A DNA stretch of 20,233 nucleotides from a virus, in the IMG/VR virus record IMGVR_UViG_3300020189_000085, positions 1 through 20,233 of that record, one strand, 5' to 3'. Under the pieces are notes generated by a model. The model had not been told where the DNA came from and made no database searches. It worked only from the letters and a program-made list of their open reading frames with translations. Made by a program: the position numbers and the translations under genes. Below, in pieces: positions 6,828-13,419 of the stretch; position 1 is the stretch's first letter; each line of letters opens with the position of its first letter.

Positions 6828-8891
6828 TTACACATAGTCTATTTTTACTGTTAAGTTTTCTCCAGAGCCACTATCAACATCTAAAGTTAACTGATCTGTA
6901 GTAAGAATTGAATTTGTTGTAAAGTTTGCTGTTACTGTATTTTGGCCTTGCAGAATTGTAAATTGTTGCAATTCGGTTCCGTTTTTATTTATAGAAAAAA
7001 TAACATCAGCTGAGACTGATGCAGCAATTGTCGCTGTCAATGTTTGTAAGGTTACAGTTCTATCTGGACTAAATGTTTTCGTCCCTACAAGCGGCGCGAC
7101 AAAGTTACCGGCCCGTAACATATAAAATGTTGTGTTTGCATTTGAGTTTGCCCATGACGTACCATCCCAGACATATAAGGCCTTGGTGGCAGTGACAAAT
7201 GCAAGATCTCCTTGCGTGGCGGACACTGGCAAGTCTGACAAAAGTGCATATGTCGTGACTCCAGAGCCACCAGAACCTGACGCAGTTCCATCCGCAACAG
7301 CAGTGATCCACTCATCCCCATCCCAAATATATAATTTGTTTGTATCTTGTGCAAATGCAATGTCACCATTGGTATTTCCAACAAGAGGTAGATATGATTC
7401 TAGTGAATAAATTTCTACAGATGCAACCAAAGATGTTCCATCTGGTGCAACTAATGTTGCAGTACCAGCAACTTCTTTAATCTTGTTTTTAAATGCTGGA
7501 GTGTTTTCTACATATGTAGATAAGTCCTGTGGTACGAACTTAGAAGTTGTCGCATCATAAACTAAACACATTTGTGATGTAAGAGTTGGAATTGGACGAA
7601 TTTCCATTTTTTGAACATGTTTTTCTTGTGAGTGTTGGCCATAAATGATATAGTTACCATTTTCATTCTGTTCTACCGCCAAATCCTTTACACGAATAGT
7701 TCCTCTCATGTTTGCATGATTTCCACACTGATAGTATAATTCGTCTGGTGCATTTGAAGGAACAGTAAATGTGATTGTGCCATTATCTGTTCTAGAATTT
7801 GTAACACCACTTGTCCATTCTCCGACATAATCTCCTGCAACAAATCCAGTACCGTTATCAGTAGTAAAATAGAATGGGTGTCCTACAGCATTAATATTTA
7901 CAGTATAGGTTCCGCCACGGTAAAACGGTCCAATTTCTGGGTTGTTTCCACTTGCAGTTCCACTAAACACATATGCACCAGTTACAGAAGTCACCGTATA
8001 AGAAACAGAGGGTGCGGTGAGAGTTGGTAGTGTAATCGAAGATGGGACAGACACTGCAAGTCTTTGGACACTAGTTGTATTGCCACTATTAATATCTGGA
8101 TGTGAGTGGTCAACTGTGGAATATGTAACCCATGAAACTAAATTATCATCTCCAGCACCTTCAATCCATTTTAATTTAAACAAATGTGTTTGTGTCATTG
8201 AACCATACTGAGTATTTGCAAAGTTATTGATTTGATATGTACCTTGCATATATAATGGGACACTTGTTTGAGTTTGATTGGTAATTGTTGTTCTTGCATA
8301 TGGTAATGAAGATTGTGTCCAAGTCCACTGCCAAGCTGTCCCATGACCTGCTGTTGGATCTGCAACTTGAATTTCTAATACTTCTGGTTGTACATCAGTA
8401 TCAATGTCTGTTAAATCACTAATTTGTGTAGGAACATTATTGGTGCCGACTTTTGATCCAGCAGGCAAAGTGATATATCCATTTGCATCTGAAGTGATTT
8501 GAGCATCTCCAAGATGTAGTGTATTTCCACTTAGATATGCATCTCTAAATCTTAGCGAAGATGAACCCAAGTCATATGTAACATCAGTGTCTGGTATGAT
8601 ACTTTCAGATACCGCGCCGAGATTGGTGGAGCCCCCACTTGGATTTCCGGCTGGATCTGACATTTTTTTGATTACATCACCAAGTTTTTTTACATCGTCT
8701 GGTGTCGCATTTGTAAGTAATGCATTCACTCTTGTATTGATGGCAGTTTCGATTGTAGTATTATTATCCTCTCCAATCGAATTTGCAGCGCGGGCCAAAT
8801 CAACTAGTTCATCAACCGTAGCTGTCGCAACGTCATTTGCAATTTTAGTTGCAAGTGCAGAGATGGATGTATTTAATAAGTTATCTGCCAT
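6828..8891 (-). CDS. Fibre-like virion protein with cupredoxin-like domain
   Basis: The protein has 687 residues in modules. Residues 1-90 form a helical docking domain shared with the 708-residue protein upstream. About 104-130 holds the fibre motif TYDLGSSSLRFRDAYLSGNT. About 294-402 resembles a cupredoxin: H338 in VGHPFYF, then C389, H392 and M395 in YYQCGNHANMRGTI, the order His...Cys-x2-His-x2-Met of a type 1 copper site. In plastocyanin the Cys-His spacing is the same, but Met is two residues further on. About 500-585 holds two copies of a GDxAFxxxxxxLYxWDG motif common in phage surface proteins. The C-terminal 90 residues are beta-rich. It has an AATAAATA box and an AAAAAGGG ribosome binding site upstream. 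A virion role is inferred from modules and context; copper binding is predicted, not shown. Confidence 0.85.
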   Translation of the reverse strand: MADNLLNTSISALATKIANDVATATVDELVDLARAANSIGEDNNTTIETAINTRVNALLTNATPDDVKKLGDVIKKMSDPAGNPSGGSTNLGAVSESIIPDTDVTYDLGSSSLRFRDAYLSGNTLHLGDAQITSDANGYITLPAGSKVGTNNVPTQISDLTDIDTDVQPEVLEIQVADPTAGHGTAWQWTWTQSSLPYARTTITNQTQTSVPLYMQGTYQINNFANTQYGSMTQTHLFKLKWIEGAGDDNLVSWVTYSTVDHSHPDINSGNTTSVQRLAVSVPSSITLPTLTAPSVSYTVTSVTGAYVFSGTASGNNPEIGPFYRGGTYTVNINAVGHPFYFTTDNGTGFVAGDYVGEWTSGVTNSRTDNGTITFTVPSNAPDELYYQCGNHANMRGTIRVKDLAVEQNENGNYIIYGQHSQEKHVQKMEIRPIPTLTSQMCLVYDATTSKFVPQDLSTYVENTPAFKNKIKEVAGTATLVAPDGTSLVASVEIYSLESYLPLVGNTNGDIAFAQDTNKLYIWDGDEWITAVADGTASGSGGSGVTTYALLSDLPVSATQGDLAFVTATKALYVWDGTSWANSNANTTFYMLRAGNFVAPLVGTKTFSPDRTVTLQTLTATIAASVSADVIFSINKNGTELQQFTILQGQNTVTANFTTNSILTTDQLTLDVDSGSGENLTVKIDYV

Positions 8892-8910
8892 TTCTAACCC
8901 TTTTTAGTAT

Positions 8911-8918
8911 TATTTATT
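8911..8918 (-). promoter_or_regulatory. Probable late promoter variant (AATAAATA)
   Basis: Minus-strand AATAAATA is followed by ATACTAAAAAGGG and the ATG of the 687-residue protein 20 bases downstream. The downstream leader is nearly the same as that of the exact TATAAATA at 11064-11071, which supports the call despite the first-base mismatch. The stop codon of the upstream gene lies inside the box. Confidence 0.6.
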
Positions 8919-11043
8919 ATACTGTAGTCTCTGGATCAACATTATAGTCATTGGTTGTGTTTGTGTCTGGATATGATCTACCATCACCCCATATGATTCT
9001 AACAGCTCCTTGCCAGCCTTGGCCACCGGCCCAAGTTGAATAAGTATTTCCTTTGCCTGCGCCGCCCGCACCGTAGAGAGGGGAATTTGATACAGCGGTT
9101 GGATCGGTCCCATTCCCTCCAGAACCCGCTCTACTTGTTGAAGAAGAACCCCCTATACCAGTTAGGCCCTTTCCATAAACACCTACTCCACCGCCGCGAT
9201 CCCCGCCTGCGTTACCGCTACCATTCCAAGTGTATGCTGCACATGCGCCTGCACCAGTACCCGATACTGGGGTTGGTGCATTGTAATCGCCACCTTGGCC
9301 AGTGTATCCACCGGCGCCGCCACCGCTGCCACCAGAACTATCTGAATCATTGTAATTTGCACCACCACGTCCACCAGAACCCCCGCCGGATGTTGTACCA
9401 GATGTTGATGCATGTTCTGTGCCGTGTACTGCAATTCCTCTACTTTGTGGCCAAGCTTGACCAGCGCCATTAAGAAATTGGCCAATCGCATCGTCCACAG
9501 CGCCACCGCCACCGCCTGTTCCTTGAACAATTCTTGTTGCATCACTTAAAGTACTACTTCCATATGATATCCAAGAATCACCTCCAGTCAGTCCACCTAC
9601 GGTCGTGCCGCTTCCTCCAGTTTGTCCGGCTGTACTACCAGCAACTCTAACATAAAGTGTATCTCCGGGCGTGACCGAAATATTACTCATCCATGCCAAA
9701 CCACCACCAGAACCTCCCGCTGCAGACCAATTTGCGCCAGCTGAACCGCCGGACCCACCAGCACCAACAACAACAGCGGAAATACTCGTCAATCCATCTG
9801 GCACAACCCAAGAATGTGTACCTGGCGTAGTGAATATTACGCTAGATGCAGCAGGACCAAACACAAGCGAAATATCGGTGTTGACTGTTACAGTTGATAC
9901 ACCATCAGTTGCACTGAGTGTTAATGTAAAAGTTCCGGCATTGGCACTATCGGTACTTGGTGTGATAGTAAATACATTGTCTACTTGACTTATTGCAGCA
10001 ATACTACCAAGTCCAGAAGTAGAATATGTCCATGTCAGAGGGGTGCCTTCTGGGTCTGAAGAAACCGCTGTGATTACAGTAGGAGTTCCGTCAGTTGCAA
10101 GTTCGTAGGTTCCATCCACTCCAGTAATCGCAATAGGAGGATCATTTACTAATGATATTGAACTAGTCTTATTTGTTACATTTACGCCGTCACTTGCTGT
10201 AATTGTAATACTAAAGGTTCCAGCATTAGCAATATCATTACTAGGTGTAATCGTGAATACATTGTCTGCTTGACTTACTGTGGCAATACTACCAAGTCCA
10301 CTAGTTGAATAACTCCATGTTAGAGCGAAACCGTCAGGGTCTGTAGAAACCGCCGTGATTACAGTAGGTGTTCCATCATCTGCAAGTGTATAAGACTCAG
10401 CAACTCCAGTGATTGCTGTTGGAGAATCATTCTGAACAGTTGCTATTTTATACCAACTAGCACCAGAATAGATATACATATTATTTGTTGCAGTGACTAG
10501 AGCCAAATCTCCAGAAGACATACCAGTAGCAGCTACTAGTGCTGCCATATCTGCATAGACAGTAGCACCACCACTTCCCAACAAACCAGTGGTGTCTGTT
10601 AGTTCGGAAATATCAGATGGGACTGCACCAGTGACAACTGTAGAGTTTGCCTGAATCCATTGAGCACCATCACCATCTTCGTAGTAGACATATAAATTCA
10701 AGTCATCAGTTTTCCACCACAGATCTCCGTTGACAGCAGATTCTGGTGCTGCGTCACCAACATGAACATCTGCGTTTACATTTGTCGCTCCAGTGGGATT
10801 TGATGTATCATCTACCTGATTGATAGCTTCTGCAATTGTCTGCAATTCCGTAGCATCTGCCGTTGCAGTAAGGGCATTCGCTCTATTATTAATAAGCGTG
10901 TCAATTGTCGCATCGCCGGAATATCCCAATTTTCTTACAGATCTAGCAAGTCTTTTAAGATTTTCTGGGTTTGCATTTGGTATTTCTGATTTAATATTAT
11001 TAATCAGAGCTGCAATCGAAGATGATAAATTATTGTCCGCCAT
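8917..11043 (-). CDS. Tail-fibre adhesin with cadherin-like repeats and glycine-rich receptor-binding domain
   Basis: The 708-residue protein consists of clear modules. Residues 1-90 form a helical docking domain paralogous to that of the 687-residue protein. About 93-130 and 150-203 hold phage surface motifs (NGDLWWKTDDLNLYVYYEDG; TVYADMAALVAATGMSSGDL). About 204-298 and 301-395 hold two tandem cadherin/dystroglycan-like (CADG) repeats with DGxxLTWSYSTSGLGSIA and DNVFTITPS. About 402-690 is extremely glycine-rich, with GG and GSGG runs, and ends QGAVRIIWGDGRSYPDTNT. Glycine-rich tips of this kind, as in T4-type gp38 adhesins, form polyglycine sandwiches that bind host receptors. The exact ending motif recurs in marine phage adhesins as I recall them. 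It has a strong TATAAATA promoter and an AAAAAGGA ribosome binding site. The receptor cannot be predicted. Confidence 0.87.
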   Translation of the reverse strand: MADNNLSSSIAALINNIKSEIPNANPENLKRLARSVRKLGYSGDATIDTLINNRANALTATADATELQTIAEAINQVDDTSNPTGATNVNADVHVGDAAPESAVNGDLWWKTDDLNLYVYYEDGDGAQWIQANSTVVTGAVPSDISELTDTTGLLGSGGATVYADMAALVAATGMSSGDLALVTATNNMYIYSGASWYKIATVQNDSPTAITGVAESYTLADDGTPTVITAVSTDPDGFALTWSYSTSGLGSIATVSQADNVFTITPSNDIANAGTFSITITASDGVNVTNKTSSISLVNDPPIAITGVDGTYELATDGTPTVITAVSSDPEGTPLTWTYSTSGLGSIAAISQVDNVFTITPSTDSANAGTFTLTLSATDGVSTVTVNTDISLVFGPAASSVIFTTPGTHSWVVPDGLTSISAVVVGAGGSGGSAGANWSAAGGSGGGLAWMSNISVTPGDTLYVRVAGSTAGQTGGSGTTVGGLTGGDSWISYGSSTLSDATRIVQGTGGGGGAVDDAIGQFLNGAGQAWPQSRGIAVHGTEHASTSGTTSGGGSGGRGGANYNDSDSSGGSGGGAGGYTGQGGDYNAPTPVSGTGAGACAAYTWNGSGNAGGDRGGGVGVYGKGLTGIGGSSSTSRAGSGGNGTDPTAVSNSPLYGAGGAGKGNTYSTWAGGQGWQGAVRIIWGDGRSYPDTNTTNDYNVDPETTV
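10516..10575. repeat. 60-bp perfect repeat shared between two adhesin genes, copy 1
   Basis: This stretch is identical in all 60 bases to 12739-12798, in the same reading frame, within the conserved TVYADMAALVAATGMS block. The surrounding sequence is also similar but with silent differences. It is evidence of recent exchange between the two adhesin genes. Confidence 0.93.
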
Positions 11044-11063
11044 TCATCTGTCCTTTTTAGTAC

Positions 11064-11071
11064 TATTTATA
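11064..11071 (-). promoter_or_regulatory. T4-type late promoter box (TATAAATA)
   Basis: An exact TATAAATA on the minus strand is followed by GTACTAAAAAGGACAG and the ATG of the 708-residue adhesin at 11043. The box lies 20 bases before the start codon in a true intergenic gap, so the leader is very short and the AAAAAGGA is both early transcript and ribosome binding site. Confidence 0.87.
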
Positions 11072-11091
11072 AGTGGATAATGTATATCTAA

Positions 11092-11133
11092 TTAAAACAC
11101 AAACCCATCTGCAATTGTATTTTGAGTTACCAT
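11092..11133 (-). CDS. 13-codon mini-ORF between adhesin genes (possible gene-start remnant)
   Basis: ATG at 11131-11133 opens the reading frame MVTQNTIADGFVF and stops at TAA 11092-11094. It is preceded by ATACTAAAAAGGATTTACA, a leader almost the same as those of the two large adhesin genes, so ribosomes should initiate here. The gap between the 614- and 708-residue protein genes is otherwise about 108 bases and holds only this and the late promoter. It may be a true tiny peptide, a leader peptide, or the leftover start of an older fibre gene displaced by the propeller gene. I cannot tell which. Confidence 0.35.
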   Translation of the reverse strand: MVTQNTIADGFVF

Positions 11134-11151
11134 TGTAAATCCTTTTTAGTA

Positions 11152-12351
11152 TTAGCCTTTAACAAAAATATAAGCTGAACCAGCATCAGTTGCAGGGCTA
11201 TCATCATCCTTCGCCCCAACAATAGCTGTGTTACCATCACTAGAAATAGAAACAGAATAACCAAATCTATCAGTGTTTCCAGCATCGCTGGCTTGTATCT
11301 TGACTTCCTGTGACCAAGTAGTACCAGAACGTGTGAAGATATAAGCGGAGCCAGCACCAGTTGCGGTGGTATCTTCGTCGCGAGCACTAACAATAGCTGT
11401 GTCTCCATCGCTGGAAATAGAAACAGAATAACCAAAGTAATCATTTTCTTCTGGATCACTGGCTTGTATTTTGGCTTGTTGGGACCATGATGAGCCTGAT
11501 CTGGTAAAGATATAAGCGGAGCCAGCATTAGTTGCAGTAGTGTCATCATATCTCGCACCAACAATAGCTGTGTTTCCGTCAGAAGAAATAGAAACAGAAA
11601 AACCAAATTCAGCACTTGCTTGTGCATCGCTGGCTTCTAACTTCTGTTGTTGGGACCAAGTAGACCCAGACCGAGTGAACACATAAGCTGCGCCGCTATC
11701 TACTGGAGTGTCTTCTTTGTAAGCTCCTACTATTGCTGTGTCTCCATCGCTGGAAATAGAAACAGACGTACCAAATTCATCATTTTCTGCAGCATCACTG
11801 GCTTGTATCTTGGCTTGTTGGGACCAAGTGGTTCCTGATCTGGTAAAGATATAAGCGGCGCCAGCATTAGATGCAGTGGTATCTACAGCTCTCGCACCAA
11901 CAATAGCTGTGTTACCATCGTCGGAAATAGAAACAGAAAAACCAAATAGAGCGCTTGCTTCTGGATCACTGGCTTGTATCTTGGCTCGCTGGGTCCATGA
12001 TGAGCCTGATCTGGTAAAGATATAAGCGGAGCCAGCATTAGTGATGCCGCCGGTATCTTCCAAATAAGCACCAACAATAGCTGTGTTACCATCACTAGAA
12101 ATAGAAACAGACATACCAAAGTAATCAGTTGCTTGTGCATCGCTTGCCGTCAGTTTTTCCTGCTGGGCCCATGTTGAGCCTGACCGTGTGAAGATATAAG
12201 CGGAGCCAGCACTAGTTGAAGGGGTATCTTCCCATCTCGCACCAACAATAGCTGTATTACCATCACTTGATATGCTCACACTTTCCCCAAAACCATCACT
12301 TGCTTGTGCATCGCTGGCTTGTATTTTAGCTTCTTGAGTGGCGTTGGCCCA
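11152..12351. repeat. Seven tandem ~174-bp repeats encoding propeller blades
   Basis: Seven in-frame units of about 57-58 codons encode the propeller. DNA similarity is high in the core (for example CAATAGCTGTGTTACCATC and close variants recur on the plus strand) and lower in the loop regions, so the array could expand or contract by recombination. The loop between the GARxxDT and AGSAYIF segments is the most variable part. Confidence 0.9.
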
Positions 12352-12996
12352 AGATACGAATGACAAGGAAAATTCACTACTTGCATTTACTGCTCCATTG
12401 ACACCATCAGTGGCACTAAATGTCAACTCAAATGTTCCGGCGTTAGCACTATCAGTACTAGGTGTAATAGTAAATACATTATCCGTTTGACTTATCGCAG
12501 CAATACTTCCTAAAGAACCAGATGTGACTGCATAACTCCATGTCAAAGGGAATCCTTCAGGGTCTGTAGAAACCGCTGTAATAACTGTTGCAGTCCCATC
12601 AGTTGCTAAGTTATAAACTCCATCCACTCCAGTGATTGCACTTGGTGAGTCATTTTGTACTGTAGCAATCTTATACCAACCAGAACCATTATAAACGTAT
12701 ATATTATTTGTTGCGGTAACTAATCCAAAATCTCCATTAGACATACCAGTAGCAGCTACTAGTGCTGCCATATCTGCATAGACAGTAGCACCACCACTAC
12801 CTAACAAACCAGTAGTATCAGTTAAATCAGAAACATCTGCCGGAATAGTTGGTGTGTTTGTTAAATTATTATAATCTGTAACAGTTGTGCCGGTCACAAC
12901 TTCCCAAACACCTGATGGACCATTGAATCTATATGTTCTGCCGGCCGATACAAAAGTGTCTTGGTCTGATGGATTGTTTGGAAAATTAATTGCCAT
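11152..12996 (-). CDS. Fibre-like adhesin with seven-bladed FG-GAP-type beta-propeller
   Basis: The 614-residue protein begins MAINFPNNPSDQDTF with FNGPSGVWE, a common N-terminus of marine phage surface proteins. About 52-112 repeats the DLTDTTGLLGSGGATVYADM block of the 708-residue adhesin. About 113-213 is one CADG (cadherin-like) repeat. From about 216 to the end come seven repeats of about 57 residues with the core FGxSVSISSDGNTAIVGA, then GSAYIFTRSG and WSQQ. This pattern resembles integrin-type FG-GAP propeller blades. The last blade ends at YIFVKG without its outer WSQQ strand, while WANATQEAKIQ before blade 1 supplies it, so the ring can close between N- and C-terminal ends. The likely role is receptor or glycan binding at the virion surface. 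Two TATAAATA boxes lie 41 and 56 bases upstream. Confidence 0.87.
   Translation of the reverse strand: MAINFPNNPSDQDTFVSAGRTYRFNGPSGVWEVVTGTTVTDYNNLTNTPTIPADVSDLTDTTGLLGSGGATVYADMAALVAATGMSNGDFGLVTATNNIYVYNGSGWYKIATVQNDSPSAITGVDGVYNLATDGTATVITAVSTDPEGFPLTWSYAVTSGSLGSIAAISQTDNVFTITPSTDSANAGTFELTFSATDGVNGAVNASSEFSLSFVSWANATQEAKIQASDAQASDGFGESVSISSDGNTAIVGARWEDTPSTSAGSAYIFTRSGSTWAQQEKLTASDAQATDYFGMSVSISSDGNTAIVGAYLEDTGGITNAGSAYIFTRSGSSWTQRAKIQASDPEASALFGFSVSISDDGNTAIVGARAVDTTASNAGAAYIFTRSGTTWSQQAKIQASDAAENDEFGTSVSISSDGDTAIVGAYKEDTPVDSGAAYVFTRSGSTWSQQQKLEASDAQASAEFGFSVSISSDGNTAIVGARYDDTTATNAGSAYIFTRSGSSWSQQAKIQASDPEENDYFGYSVSISSDGDTAIVSARDEDTTATGAGSAYIFTRSGTTWSQEVKIQASDAGNTDRFGYSVSISSDGNTAIVGAKDDDSPATDAGSAYIFVKG
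12739..12798. repeat. 60-bp perfect repeat shared between two adhesin genes, copy 2
   Basis: This is the second copy of 10516-10575, located in the N-terminal third of the propeller protein gene. The two copies lie about 2.2 kb apart in the same orientation, so homologous recombination between them could delete or swap the intervening adhesin sequence. Confidence 0.93.
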
Positions 12997-13388
12997 TAAA
13001 TTGCCTCTATTAAATATTCTAGTACATTTTCGTCTGTATTTATATTATTAGTATTTATATCTTTTCCACATATACCATTTACAGAATAGGGCAATTTATT
13101 TAAGAACTGTAGAAATGTTTTCAATATGTAATGCTGTTCTTCGTCAATCTTCAAAAACAATATTCTCGTACACGCCTCATTGCCCAAAACATTATAAAGA
13201 ATAATTAAATGATTTATTATCAATCTTTCTTTCAATACTTTCTTTGTATGATATCTATAAAATAATCTTTTAATGTATTTTATTCTTTTCATATCTTCAA
13301 GAAACTCGTCCATACTAAAACAAGAAGGATTTTCATAAGATTTCATTTGATATAATGCGACATTCGCTTCAGTTAAATTTTCAAACAT
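12996..13388 (-). CDS. Conserved phage protein of unknown function
   Basis: The 130-residue protein is mostly helical and basic in its middle: MKRIKYIKRLFYRYHTKKVL, then KERLIINHLIILYNVLGNEA (about 54-73) and EEQHYILKTFLQFLNKLPYS. I recall this KYIKRLF...LKERLIxNHLIxLYNVxG signature as widespread in T4-like and marine phages, with no assigned function. There is no signal peptide or membrane segment. Its last codons (INTNNINTDEN) contain two TATAAATA boxes on the coding strand. The stop overlaps the start of the propeller gene by one base (TAATG), so the two may be translationally coupled. The start is preceded by only a weak ribosome binding site; an AATAAATA box lies 24 bases upstream. Confidence 0.8.
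   Translation of the reverse strand: MFENLTEANVALYQMKSYENPSCFSMDEFLEDMKRIKYIKRLFYRYHTKKVLKERLIINHLIILYNVLGNEACTRILFLKIDEEQHYILKTFLQFLNKLPYSVNGICGKDINTNNINTDENVLEYLIEAI
13037..13059 (-). promoter_or_regulatory. Tandem T4-type late promoter boxes inside a coding 3' end
   Basis: Two exact minus-strand TATAAATA boxes (13052-13059 and 13037-13044), 15 bases apart, are each followed by C. They sit within the last 60 bases of the upstream gene and are spelled by its I-N-T...I-N-T codons. The propeller gene ATG is at 12996, 56 and 41 bases downstream, with AGAGG as ribosome binding site. Two exact boxes at promoter distance make function likely. Confidence 0.65.
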
Positions 13389-13411
13389 TAATTAAGTCAC
13401 CAATTTATTTT

Positions 13412-13419
13412 TATTTATT
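13412..13419 (-). promoter_or_regulatory. Possible late promoter variant (AATAAATA)
   Basis: Minus-strand AATAAATA overlaps the TAA stop of the 411-residue fibre protein gene, 24 bases upstream of the ATG at 13388. It is followed by an AT-rich leader without the GTACTAAAAAGG element seen at other sites, so it is a weaker candidate. Confidence 0.4.

Noticed and set aside
6986-6993. Exact TATAAATA inside the 3' part of the 687-residue protein gene
   Set aside because: It is about 177 bases upstream of the 2OG oxygenase start and spelled by ordinary codons (SINKN). It could drive that gene, but distance and lack of a shared leader make it too weak to list.
9036-9473. Plus-strand frame of 145 residues rich in His, Arg and Leu
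   Set aside because: It is the antisense of the glycine-rich adhesin tip, where GGN codons read in reverse give this composition. All real genes lie on the other strand.
11127-11627. A 166-residue minus-strand frame rich in Leu and Phe that looks like a membrane protein
   Set aside because: It is an alternative frame of the tandem propeller repeats. Its repeated hydrophobic pattern (LFLFL...TQLLL) comes from the repeated DNA. The same holds for the frame at 11883-12140. No ribosome binding site is seen for either.
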